This document shows positions 1-7,937 of a stretch of 64,000 nucleotides of DNA, piece by piece. The notes beneath the pieces were generated by a model. The model did no database searches, had not been told where the DNA came from, and worked only from the letters and a program-made list of their open reading frames with translations. Where the stretch lies: NCBI GenBank assembly GCA_029858565.1, contig JAOUEV010000002.1, positions 1 through 64,000 on the forward strand, in the 5' to 3' direction. Every line of letters starts with the position of its first letter. Within the stretch, counting starts at the first letter, position 1. Source of the stretch: Nitrospirota bacterium. GTDB taxonomy: Bacteria; Nitrospirota; UBA9217. Position numbers and translations under genes: made by a program.

Positions 1-367
1 GGCCGCTCAGCATCCTGTTGCTGAGCCTCTCCTTTCCTGTCGCGGCCATGATAAGCGCGGCGAAGAGGGGCGACAGGGAGATGAACAGGGCCGAGTGGGA
101 TGCCGATGAATAGTGCAGGCCGTACATGAACAGGATGTTGTAAAGCGTGATGCCGATGAGGCCGAGGCGGACGAGCGGCAGCCGGTCTCCGCGGCTGATC
201 GGCACGAAGTTGCCGGTCAGGACCGCGACCAGAAGCAGGAAGATCCCGGCGGACAGGAACCGGGCGATCGTGAAGCTCAGCGGCAGGAATTCCGCCAGAC
301 TGTACTTTACGATCGCGAAGTTCATGCCCCATACCAGGGCGACGAAGAGGAGACGGAAATCAAGCAT
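1..367 (-). CDS. EamA/DMT-family permease (3' part missing)
   Basis: The reading frame starts at ATG 367 and stays open to the window edge, giving the first 122 residues of an integral membrane protein. It opens MLDFRLLFVALVWGMNFAIV, the usual first helix of EamA drug/metabolite transporters. Further hydrophobic helices follow, with a SASHSALFISLSPLFAAL segment typical of the family. EamA proteins normally have ten helices in two repeats, so more than half lies outside the window. The substrate cannot be inferred. The gene is divergent from the downstream ntrB-like gene across a repeat-rich spacer. The family call is firm. Confidence 0.85.
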   Translation of the reverse strand, partial: MLDFRLLFVALVWGMNFAIVKYSLAEFLPLSFTIARFLSAGIFLLLVAVLTGNFVPISRGDRLPLVRLGLIGITLYNILFMYGLHYSSASHSALFISLSPLFAALIMAATGKERLSNRMLSG

Positions 368-481
368 AGTGCGGAGTGCGGAGTGCGAAGTGCGAAATAA
401 GAATTACATCTCCCTCTCCCTTAGGGAGAGGGCTGGGGTGTGGGTACTCCGCATTCCGCACTCCGCACTTCGCACTTGCGA
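367..481. repeat. Inverted heptamer arrays around a palindrome
   Basis: The left array (367-398) holds about four tandem GTGCGRA-type heptamers. The right array (447-481) holds the same unit in inverse orientation. Between them is a perfect palindrome, CCCTCTCCC-tta-GGGAGAGGG (412-432). The arms could pair into a long hairpin. The element lies between two divergent genes and has no coding capacity. Confidence 0.8.
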
Positions 482-502
482 AACTACTTTACACGAATTG
501 CC

Positions 503-531
503 TTGAATACTCAATTGTATTGTGCTATCAA
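503..531 (+). promoter_or_regulatory. Candidate sigma-70 promoter of the ntrBC-like pair
   Basis: TTGAAT (503-508), a 17-bp spacer and TATCAA (526-531). Transcription would start at about 538, the A of the proposed ntrB start codon, so the mRNA would be leaderless. This is a by-eye match only. Confidence 0.4.
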
Positions 532-537
532 TAGGTT

Positions 538-1638
538 ATGCATGGTGTAAAACAGCAGATCAAGGATCTTGCGGCTGATATTCTTGCCGGGATCGTGGAC
601 GGCGTGGTGGTCATCGATGAGAACGGCGGTGTGGTCATATGGAACCGTACAGCCGAGGAGATGACCGGGATCGCGGCGGCGGACGCCATCGGAAAGACCT
701 CGCAGCTGGTCTTTGCGGAGAATCCCGCGGTGGTCGCCCAGATCAGCAAGACCCTTGAATCGGGGCGTTCCTATTCCGACTATGAGGCGGAGCTCTCGGT
801 CAAACATCGTCCTCCGGTACCGGTCGGTCTGGTGACCACGGTACTGCTGAGCAGGACCGGTTCACCGCTCGGCGTATTGCTTACGATCCGGGACCAGACC
901 GGCGTGCGGGACCTGAAGGACCGCATCCGCCGGGCCGACCGTCTCGCAGCCATCGGCCAGATCGCGGCGGGGATCGCCCATGAGATCAAAAACCCCCTTG
1001 TGGGGATCCGCGGGGCCGCCCAGCTGCTGCAGTCGGAGCTCAGGGACGAGGCAAAGGGCGGTCTGTCGGAGTACCTGGATGTCATTGTAAAGGAAGCGGA
1101 CCGTTTGAACCAGGTGCTCGAAGGGATACTGGACTTCACGCGCATGAAACCGCTCGATGTGAAGCCCTTCAATATCCACGCCATGCTGGACCGCGCGCTG
1201 GTGCTGAACGAGGGGACGGCGCGGCAGAACAACATCGTCCTTGCCCGGGAATACGATCCCAGCCTTCCGGAAGTGCTGGGGAGCCGGGATCAGCTGGTGC
1301 AGGTGTTCCTGAACATCATCAAGAATGCCGTGGAGGCCATGCCCGGCGGCGGCAAGCTCACGGTGGTGACCCGCATGTCGGACCTCTTCACGAGCGTCCA
1401 GGCGGACGACAAGAAGCACCGGCTCATGGTGGTCAAGGTCAGCGACACAGGCGCGGGGATCAAGCAGGAGGATCTCCAGAACATCTTCGCTCCCTTTTTC
1501 ACCACCAAGGACCGCGGCGTGGGACTGGGACTGGCACTGTCCTACCAGATCGTGCAGGAGCACCTGGGTACGATACGCGTGGAGAGCGGCGAGGGCGTGG
1601 GCACGACCTTCAGTGTTTACTTGCCGCTGGCGTTCTAA
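538..1638 (+). CDS. NtrB-like PAS sensor histidine kinase
   Basis: A cytoplasmic sensor kinase of 366 residues. A PAS domain covers roughly residues 12-125. The HisKA H-box AAGIAHEIKNPL follows, with phospho-acceptor His148. The HATPase domain shows the N-box LNIIKNAVEAMP, the G1 box VSDTGAGI and the G2 region GVGLGLALSYQIVQ. No transmembrane segment is visible, as in NtrB (GlnL). It lies just upstream of a sigma-54 response regulator and should phosphorylate it. A role in nitrogen control is possible but not shown, because no glnA or glnB is nearby. The start has no clear ribosome site and sits at the predicted transcription start. Confidence 0.9.
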   Translation: MHGVKQQIKDLAADILAGIVDGVVVIDENGGVVIWNRTAEEMTGIAAADAIGKTSQLVFAENPAVVAQISKTLESGRSYSDYEAELSVKHRPPVPVGLVTTVLLSRTGSPLGVLLTIRDQTGVRDLKDRIRRADRLAAIGQIAAGIAHEIKNPLVGIRGAAQLLQSELRDEAKGGLSEYLDVIVKEADRLNQVLEGILDFTRMKPLDVKPFNIHAMLDRALVLNEGTARQNNIVLAREYDPSLPEVLGSRDQLVQVFLNIIKNAVEAMPGGGKLTVVTRMSDLFTSVQADDKKHRLMVVKVSDTGAGIKQEDLQNIFAPFFTTKDRGVGLGLALSYQIVQEHLGTIRVESGEGVGTTFSVYLPLAF

Positions 1639-1677
1639 TGCAGAATGTGGAATGCGGAATACGGAATGGAAAGTATC

Positions 1678-3126
1678 ATGACAAATGAGCGAGTGCTGAT
1701 AGTCGATGACGACGAAAGCGTGCGCTGGGTCCTGAAAAAGGCCCTGGAAAAGGAAGGCATTGACGCGCTCCTTGCCCGGGATGGTCAGGAGGCCTTTGCC
1801 CGGCTGAGCGAGGAGGGCATCGCCCTGGTTCTCATGGACATCCGGATGCCGGGGATGTCCGGGCTCGAGGCGCTCGAACGGATCCGCACCGAGGGCAGGG
1901 ACGTGGCCGTGATCATCATGACCGCCCAGGCCACGATGCAGAACGCCATCGAGGCAATGCGGCGCGGCGCCTATGATTATATCACCAAGCCCTTTGACCT
2001 CGACGAGGTGAACATCCTGGTGAAGAAAGCGCTCGACGTCCGCAGGCTGTCCAAAGAGGTTGACACGCTGCGGGCGGAAGTGCGGGAGAAATATGAGGGC
2101 GGCCTGATCGGGAACACGCCGTCCATGCAGGAGATCTATAAGACCATCGGTAGGGTCGCCGAGAGCGATGCCACGGTCCTGATCCACGGCGAGAGCGGCA
2201 CGGGCAAGGAACTGGTGTCGAGGGCCATCCACTATCACAGCAGGCGCTCGGGACGTCCTTTTGTCGCGGTGAACTCGGCCGCGATCCCCTCGGAGTTGCT
2301 CGAGAGCGAGCTCTTCGGCCACGAGAAAGGTTCGTTCACCGGCGCGGTGGCGAGGAAAATAGGGAAGTTCGAGGCCGCGGCCGGGGGCACGCTGTTCCTT
2401 GACGAGATCGGGGACATGAGCATGCCGCTCCAGGGAAAACTGCTGCGGGTGCTGCAGGAAAAAGAGTTCGAGCGCGTCGGCGGCACCGAGCCCATCCGGA
2501 CCGATGTGCGGGTGATCGCCGCGACGCACCATACCCTTGAAAAGATGGTCCGGGGCAGCCGGTTCCGCGAGGACCTCTTCTACCGCCTGAACGTGATCCA
2601 GATCAATATTCCGCCGCTGCGGAAACGGAAGGATGACATCATCCCGCTTGCGGAACACTTTCTGCGGAAGCACCAGGCAGGCCGCGGCGGCGTCCGCAAG
2701 GCGCTGACGCCGGAGACCCAGAAGGTCCTGCGGGCCTACGACTGGCCGGGCAATGTGCGGGAGCTTGAGAACGCGGTGCAGCGCGCTGTCACGCTTTCCC
2801 AGGGCGACAAGATATTCCCCGACTCCCTGCCGCCCCAGATCTTCAAGCCCGGCCAGGGGGTTTCCATCTCCTTTGAGAACTTCCTTGAAGAAAAGCTTTC
2901 TGACCTTGTGGACCGCCTCGGCGGACTGGACCAGGGGGACATCTACGACATGGTCATCCAGCGGGTCGAAAAACCGCTGATCACACTGGTGCTCAGGAAG
3001 ACCGAGGGCAACCAGGTCCGAGCTGCAAGCCTGCTGGGCATCAACCGGAACACCCTCAGGAAGAAGATCAAGGAGCTGGGGATCAAGGGACCGTTCAATG
3101 GCGAGGAAGAGAACGAAGAAGAGTAG
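1678..3126 (+). CDS. NtrC-family sigma-54 response regulator
   Basis: A transcription activator of 482 residues. The receiver domain has acidic residues DDD near residue 10 and phospho-acceptor Asp54 in LVLMDIRMPG. The central AAA+ domain has Walker A GESGTGKE, the sigma-54 contact loop GSFTGA and Walker B LFLDEIGD. A C-terminal Fis-type helix-turn-helix (VRAASLLGINRNTLRKKI) follows. The start chosen is ATG 1678, which has a GGAATGGAAAG Shine-Dalgarno region. An earlier in-frame ATG at 1645 lies inside a GGAAT-type repeat and would add a non-family leader. It is the cognate partner of the kinase upstream and likely activates sigma-54 promoters elsewhere. Confidence 0.95.
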   Translation: MTNERVLIVDDDESVRWVLKKALEKEGIDALLARDGQEAFARLSEEGIALVLMDIRMPGMSGLEALERIRTEGRDVAVIIMTAQATMQNAIEAMRRGAYDYITKPFDLDEVNILVKKALDVRRLSKEVDTLRAEVREKYEGGLIGNTPSMQEIYKTIGRVAESDATVLIHGESGTGKELVSRAIHYHSRRSGRPFVAVNSAAIPSELLESELFGHEKGSFTGAVARKIGKFEAAAGGTLFLDEIGDMSMPLQGKLLRVLQEKEFERVGGTEPIRTDVRVIAATHHTLEKMVRGSRFREDLFYRLNVIQINIPPLRKRKDDIIPLAEHFLRKHQAGRGGVRKALTPETQKVLRAYDWPGNVRELENAVQRAVTLSQGDKIFPDSLPPQIFKPGQGVSISFENFLEEKLSDLVDRLGGLDQGDIYDMVIQRVEKPLITLVLRKTEGNQVRAASLLGINRNTLRKKIKELGIKGPFNGEEENEEE

Positions 3127-3219
3127 GTAAGGATCAGGAAAGCAGGACAAGGGCTAGTGAAGCAAAAGAAGGGCTAGAGCGGTAAGTGATAAGCAGTAAA
3201 AAGAACCATAAAAGCAAAA

Positions 3220-3249
3220 CCCGCAGCGGATGGACCGCAGCGGGCTTTT
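3220..3249. terminator. Bidirectional rho-independent terminator
   Basis: The stem is CCCGCAGCGG (3220-3229) and CCGCAGCGGG (3235-3244), with one central mismatch and a 5-nt loop. It is followed by TTTT on the plus strand and, read leftward, by GTTTTGCTTTT. It lies between the convergent ntrC-like and nitroreductase genes and can serve both. Confidence 0.75.
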
Positions 3250-3273
3250 CGTTTCATACAGGATTCTCCGGAG

Positions 3274-3897
3274 TCAGTCCAGCCGTTTCACCTTCATGTC
3301 CAGCGGATGTTTCTGCGGGCCCGAGCCGACCTTGACCGGCACGCCCACTGGCACCACGGCCATGAACTCTCCTTCCGGTTCTCCGAGAAACCGGAGCACA
3401 TCATCCTTGATCAGATAGAGGATCCCGAGCCAGACCGTGCCGAGGCCCAGGGAGGTTGCCGCAAGCAGAATGTTCTGCACTGCCGCGGCCGAGCTCTGGA
3501 TCTCCATGGTGCGGAAAAAGTCGTGGGCCATCTCCTTTTCCACCTGGAACAGGTCCGTGCCGTGGCGGATCAGGTCTCCGGTGTTCGCCACCGCTATTAC
3601 CACGGGAGCGGACAGGATGCTTTTGGCGCCCATGCGCAGGAGCGCAGCCGCCGGGCGGGGCAGGTCCGCTGACTTCGCGGTCACCAGCTGGGCAAGTTCG
3701 CTCTTTTTAGCGCCCCGCAGCACAATGAACCGCCAGGCCTGCTGATTATGGGCAGAGGGCGCCAGGTTCGCCGCCTGAAGCAGCGCCTGGACCTGCGCCT
3801 CCGGGACATCGTCCTTGGCAAAGGTCCTGACGCTCCTGCGGGCCCTGATCGTCCGCAGGGTGTCGTTCTGCGTGAATACCGAATCGTCGTGGATCAT
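3274..3897 (-). CDS. Nitroreductase-family flavoprotein
   Basis: A protein of 207 residues, the usual family size. The N-terminal FMN-binding motif RARRSVRTFAKDDVP is followed by LAPSAHNQQAWRFIVL, both diagnostic of FMN-dependent nitroreductases. The segment SLGLGTVWLGILY near residue 150 is also typical. The family reduces nitro compounds, quinones or flavins with NAD(P)H; the real substrate is unknown. It lies 9 nt downstream of a cytochrome c gene on the same strand and probably shares its mRNA. That pairing is unusual, and no functional link is established. Confidence 0.9.
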   Translation of the reverse strand: MIHDDSVFTQNDTLRTIRARRSVRTFAKDDVPEAQVQALLQAANLAPSAHNQQAWRFIVLRGAKKSELAQLVTAKSADLPRPAAALLRMGAKSILSAPVVIAVANTGDLIRHGTDLFQVEKEMAHDFFRTMEIQSSAAAVQNILLAATSLGLGTVWLGILYLIKDDVLRFLGEPEGEFMAVVPVGVPVKVGSGPQKHPLDMKVKRLD

Positions 3898-3906
3898 GGA
3901 TATCCT

Positions 3907-4278
3907 CTATTTCTTCGTTGCCAGCGTTCGGAGATAGGAAATGATCCTCCAGATCTCATCGTCCTTCAGATTGCCGCTCCAACCCGGCATGCCGCCCTTG
4001 CGGCCTTTTGAGATGGTCTGGAAAACATCAGCGTCCGTACCGCCGTAGGTCCACTGGTCATCGGTCAGGTTCGGTCCTGCGATGCCCGTGGCGTCGCCTG
4101 CGTGACAATCCGTGCAATTGGCGTCGAAGAGCTTTTCGCCCGCTTTGATCGCCTCGGCATTTCCTGCAAAAGGATTCTTGGTGTTGTCCGCAGCGATCGC
4201 GATGGTAAAGGACAGGGAGATCAGCAACAATCCCGAAAGGAAGCAACAGCGAGGCAGGTCCTTAATTCCGGTTTTCAT
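3907..4278 (-). CDS. Periplasmic monoheme cytochrome c (class I)
   Basis: A 123-residue protein with a cleavable signal peptide ending near AIAADN. There is one heme site, CTDCH, near residue 56. A likely axial Met lies in GGMPGWSGNLKDDEIW, followed by the C-terminal helix IISYLRTLA, as in small cytochrome c/c6 electron carriers. The start is preceded by AAGGAGGAG. It is first in a probable two-gene unit with the nitroreductase. It is likely a periplasmic electron shuttle. Confidence 0.92.
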   Translation of the reverse strand: MKTGIKDLPRCCFLSGLLLISLSFTIAIAADNTKNPFAGNAEAIKAGEKLFDANCTDCHAGDATGIAGPNLTDDQWTYGGTDADVFQTISKGRKGGMPGWSGNLKDDEIWRIISYLRTLATKK

Positions 4279-4400
4279 AATCTCCTCCTTGTGGGTAGGG
4301 TGTGGATAGCTCTTGTGGAAGATTACCTCACTGGCGGGAAAATGTAAATCCTCTTGTTCCAGGCAGGACGACAGCGTGAATGGTGCGGGGACGAGTGTTT

Positions 4401-4922
4401 CTAGCAGGCGCCGGCGGGAGTGCAGACCTTGTCGATCCTGAGCAGGACGACCTCGCCCATCTTTTCCGTGGATATGAGCATGTTAATGTCTCCGGACTTG
4501 CCCGGGCCGTCGTACTTAAGCGTGGCCGGGACCTCGATCTGGCTTTCTCCGGTCTCGAAGGTATGATAGACCGAGCGCCGGATGGCGCAGCCGGAACAGT
4601 GGACCGTACCGCCGCAGCCTTCGGGAAGGCGGGAGTAGGCGCATTCAAAGACCACGCCGCCGAGCTTCTTTATGACATCCTCGGGCTTCTTGTTCAGAAA
4701 GCTGTAGCCGAGAGCGTTCGCCGCTTCCACAGTGGCGTTATTGTCAACGACAAAGATCGGCGCGGGAAGCCGGTCGATAAAGGTCTGGAGCGGCACCCCC
4801 ATCTGGAACACCAAGAGCTCGGAACAGCTCGAACAGAGCGGAAGGCTGATCCGCCGGTCCGTGGACCTGCCGCTTTCGTTGGGGGACATCTCGTTATTGC
4901 ACCAGCTGCAATGGATCGTCAT
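4401..4922 (-). CDS. PAS-domain protein with cysteine motifs
   Basis: A soluble 173-residue protein. Its N-terminus carries two CxxC pairs (CSWCN and CSSCSEL), suggesting a zinc ribbon. A PAS core follows (LPAPIFVVDNNATVEAANA). A third cysteine group, CAYSRLPEGCGG...CSGCAIRRSV, sits inside the PAS region, and the protein ends in CTPAGAC. There is no output domain, so it may be a stand-alone redox or metal sensor; that is inference. It begins 8 nt after the cystathionine gamma-synthase gene and is probably co-transcribed with it. Confidence 0.75.
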   Translation of the reverse strand: MTIHCSWCNNEMSPNESGRSTDRRISLPLCSSCSELLVFQMGVPLQTFIDRLPAPIFVVDNNATVEAANALGYSFLNKKPEDVIKKLGGVVFECAYSRLPEGCGGTVHCSGCAIRRSVYHTFETGESQIEVPATLKYDGPGKSGDINMLISTEKMGEVVLLRIDKVCTPAGAC

Positions 4923-4930
4923 GCCGTCCT

Positions 4931-6139
4931 CTAGATCTTTTCCAGCGCCTGCTGGAGGTCCGTGATAAGGTCGTCAACGTCCTCGAGGCCCAGTGCCAGG
5001 CGGACAAGGTTGTCGGACATACCGATCTTCTTCCGGTAATCCTCGGGGTAGTCGAAGAAGGACATCATCCACATCTGGGTCACCAGGCTTTCGCTGCCTC
5101 CCAGGCTGGGGGTGATCAGGAACAGTTCGAGATTGTCGATGAACTTCCGGGTCTTGGCGTCATCGCCCTTGAGCAGGAACGTGACTACGCTGCCGAATCC
5201 CTTCATCTGCGCCTTTGCAATGGCGCGGTCCGGGTGGGAGTCCAGTCCTGGGTACCAGACCTTCTCGATCTTGGGATGCCCTTCGAGCATCTTCGCGACA
5301 GCCATGCCGGCCTCATTGTGGTGCTTCATCCGGAGACCGAAGGTCTTGAGCCCCCGCTCCAGCAGGAACGCGGTGAGCGGTCCGGGGGTGGCGCCGATCA
5401 TGCGCTGCATACGGTAAATATCGTTCACCAGCTTATCCGAGCCAAGGGCGACACCCGCCAGCAGGTCATTGTGGCCGCCGAGATATTTCGTTGCCGAGTG
5501 GATCACCACGTCCACGCCCAGGTCGAGCGGCCGGATGTTGTACGGTGTTGCCAAGGTGGCGTCGATGATGGTCATGACATTGTGCTTTTTCGCTACCTTC
5601 ACCACCGCGGGCAGGTCCAGGCAGCGGAGATACGGGTTCGTGGGCGACTCGGTGAAGATGATGTTCGTGTTCGGCTGGATCGCCTTTTCGATCGCCTCTG
5701 CCGTGGGGTCGGCCATGGAGACCTTGATGCCGAACTCGGCAAGAAGGTTCGCGGCGAAGTCCCGGGTCTGGCGGTAGCAGTCGCTGGTGAAGATGATGTG
5801 GCCGTCCCTGCGCATGAAGGTCATGATCGTCAGGATGACCGCGGCCATGCCGGTGGAGAACAGGACCGCGCGTTCGGCGCCCTCGACCGCGGCAAGCTTG
5901 CGCTCGCACTCGGTCTGGGTGGGATTCCCGTACCGGCCGTACTCGTGCTCGCGGATGACCCTGCCTTCGCTCTTGGCCTTCATGAAGTCGTAGACTTCCT
6001 GGGTATTGTTGAAGTAGTAGTTCGATGTATGGGCGATCGGCGTGGACACGGCGTAATGGGCGTGTTCCACGCGGTCGATGCCGTGGATGCCGAGGGTCGC
6101 GGCCTTCCAGTTCTTGGGGTTCGAGGGCTTCTTGGACAT
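4931..6139 (-). CDS. Cystathionine gamma-synthase family enzyme, plant-like
   Basis: A PLP enzyme of 402 residues in the Cys/Met metabolism family. The Schiff-base lysine is Lys218 in HSATKYLGGHND. The motifs EYGRYGNPT, SDCYRQTR and FTESPTNPYLRC resemble plant cystathionine gamma-synthase, which uses O-phosphohomoserine, more than the enterobacterial O-succinylhomoserine enzyme (comparison from memory). The start chosen is ATG 6139, behind an AAGGAGAAGGAAG ribosome site; an upstream in-frame start adds a non-conserved leader. Threonine synthase lies next upstream on the same strand, and it competes for O-phosphohomoserine in plants. An O-acylhomoserine sulfhydrylase activity is not excluded. 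Confidence 0.88.
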   Translation of the reverse strand: MSKKPSNPKNWKAATLGIHGIDRVEHAHYAVSTPIAHTSNYYFNNTQEVYDFMKAKSEGRVIREHEYGRYGNPTQTECERKLAAVEGAERAVLFSTGMAAVILTIMTFMRRDGHIIFTSDCYRQTRDFAANLLAEFGIKVSMADPTAEAIEKAIQPNTNIIFTESPTNPYLRCLDLPAVVKVAKKHNVMTIIDATLATPYNIRPLDLGVDVVIHSATKYLGGHNDLLAGVALGSDKLVNDIYRMQRMIGATPGPLTAFLLERGLKTFGLRMKHHNEAGMAVAKMLEGHPKIEKVWYPGLDSHPDRAIAKAQMKGFGSVVTFLLKGDDAKTRKFIDNLELFLITPSLGGSESLVTQMWMMSFFDYPEDYRKKIGMSDNLVRLALGLEDVDDLITDLQQALEKI

Positions 6140-6233
6140 TCTTCCTTCTCCTTCTTCCAATCCTTCTTGCTGCGGATTGCTCCCTGATATATGGCGAATC
6201 AACGGCTATACGGCAAAGACAACTACGTTTTTT

Positions 6234-6322
6234 GCACGAAGGCACGAAGTCACGAAGGAATTCAATGACCGAACTGAGGATTTTGTTTTTCTTCGTGTGC
6301 TTCGTGGCTTCGTGCGAGTGAA
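6234..6322. repeat. Inverted octamer (CACGAAG-core) arrays, copy A
   Basis: Three tandem octamers with core CACGAAG lie at about 6234-6258. Three inverse units (CTTCGTGT, GCTTCGTG, GCTTCGTG) lie at about 6291-6316. The arms can pair into a long hairpin. The element fills the spacer between threonine synthase and cystathionine gamma-synthase. A related copy lies at 51072-51190. Confidence 0.8.
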
Positions 6323-6363
6323 TGGTTTAAGTCTTGTTTTGCTCCTACAGTATGGTCTGTACT

Positions 6364-7710
6364 TTACAGCTGTAACTCTTTCTTCTTCTTGAGCGATTCC
6401 GCGAGCGCCTTCTTGACCGCGTCCACCGTGGCCGGCAGCTCGATGGGCCTGTTCGCGTATTTTCCGGGGAAGTCGAGCTTTCCCTCATGGTACTGGACCT
6501 TGAAGTCCGTGAACTTGAGGCCGTGGGCCGTGGAGATGACCACGACCTTCTCGGTCTTGTCGATCTTGCCGGATTTGATCAGCTTCATCATCGCGGCAAG
6601 CGCAACGCCGGTGTGGGGGCAGTTGAACATGCCGGTCATATCGCCCAGCATGGCCGCGTCGGCCAGCTCCTGTTCCGTGGCGTCCATCACGATGCCGTCG
6701 AACTTTCGGAGGGTGCGGATCGCCTTTTCGATGCTGACCGGGTTGCCGATCTGGATCGCCGAGGCGAGGGTCTTCTGCGCCTGTACGGGCTCGAAACTCT
6801 CGAAGTTCTTCATGTAGGACCGGTAGAGCGGGTTGGCGCGCTCCGCCTGGGCCACGACAATACGCGGGAGTTTCGTGATGATCCCCAGGTCGCGCATCAT
6901 GAGCAGGCCGCTTCCCAATGCTGAAACGTTGCCGAGGTTCCCGCCGGGGATGATGATGACATCGGGCACTTCCCAGTCGAACTGCTGCACGATCTCGATG
7001 CCCACGGTCTTCTGGCCTTCGATCCTGAGCGAGTTCATGGAGTTCGCGAGATAGATGGTCTCGTCCTTGGTGATCTCCTGCACCACTTTCATGCAGCCGT
7101 CGAAATCCGTGTCCAGGGACAGCACCAGCGCGCCGTTGGCAATGGGCTGGACGAGCTGGGCGATGGATATCTTGCCCTTCGGGAGCAGGACGATGGACTG
7201 GATGCCGGCCGCGGCGCAGTAGGTTGCCAGTGCCGCTGATGTATCGCCGGTGGATGCGCAGGCAACAGCCTGGATCGGCGCGCCTTCGCTGATCATCTGC
7301 TTCACCTGGGATACGAGCACGGTCATGCCCAGGTCCTTGAAGGACCCGCTGTGGGAGTTGCCGCAGAGCTTGATCCAGAGACTGTCGAGCCCGATGATCT
7401 TGCCGAGCCGTTCGGCCCAGAAGAGGTTCGTGGCGCCTTCGTAGAGCGAGACGATATTGTCGTTCTCGATGTTCGGCAGGACCCATTCCTTCTTGCCCCA
7501 GATGCCGGAGCCGTAGGGCCATTCCGTGGACTTGTACCGGTCCTCGAACAGCTTCATCCAGGCCTTGGCGCTCCGGTGGGCAAGGGCCTGCATGTCGTGC
7601 CGCACTTCGAGCAGCGAGTTGCAGCCCGTGCACCGGTAGATGACCTTGTTCAGGGGATAGGTCTCGTTGCACTTCTCGTTGATGCACTGGAACCATGCGC
7701 GGTAGGACAT
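6364..7710 (-). CDS. thrC: Threonine synthase, plant-like type
   Basis: Converts O-phosphohomoserine to threonine with PLP. The protein has 448 residues. A putative N-terminal zinc-ribbon is formed by C9, C14, C27 and C30. PLP Lys125 lies in [54 protein letters not shown] and the glycine loop PGGNLGN strongly recall plant threonine synthase. The start is ATG 7710, with GGAG upstream; a longer frame to 7806 gives a basic, non-conserved leader. The next gene downstream is a plant-like cystathionine gamma-synthase, so both sides of the Thr/Met branch point are adjacent. Confidence 0.95.
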   Translation of the reverse strand: MSYRAWFQCINEKCNETYPLNKVIYRCTGCNSLLEVRHDMQALAHRSAKAWMKLFEDRYKSTEWPYGSGIWGKKEWVLPNIENDNIVSLYEGATNLFWAERLGKIIGLDSLWIKLCGNSHSGSFKDLGMTVLVSQVKQMISEGAPIQAVACASTGDTSAALATYCAAAGIQSIVLLPKGKISIAQLVQPIANGALVLSLDTDFDGCMKVVQEITKDETIYLANSMNSLRIEGQKTVGIEIVQQFDWEVPDVIIIPGGNLGNVSALGSGLLMMRDLGIITKLPRIVVAQAERANPLYRSYMKNFESFEPVQAQKTLASAIQIGNPVSIEKAIRTLRKFDGIVMDATEQELADAAMLGDMTGMFNCPHTGVALAAMMKLIKSGKIDKTEKVVVISTAHGLKFTDFKVQYHEGKLDFPGKYANRPIELPATVDAVKKALAESLKKKKELQL

Positions 7711-7937
7711 AGGATCGGATCTCCGTAAAGGTTCTCGGTGCATGCCGCGCCGCCTCCCCAGACAGCGCGGAAATGCCCGTAAAATCGTAGACAAGAACAA
7801 TACCACAGTGAACTGCCGGGACGCAATTTAAAAAAAGGGCCGCGGGGCCAATGTGAAGATGCGGGAAATCAGGCGGAATAACGGGATGGTCAGGCAGGGC
7901 TTTTCTTTTTCCCGGGCCTCCGGTATGATATCCCGTG

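Noticed and set aside
1645-1677. An earlier start for the ntrC-like gene at ATG 1645
   Set aside because: The added residues come from a GGAAT-type tandem repeat, and ATG 1678 has a better ribosome site and family fit.
862-3150. A 762-codon open frame on the minus strand opposite the ntrBC-like genes
   Set aside because: It is antisense to two well-supported genes, has no recognisable domain, and arises from high GC content.
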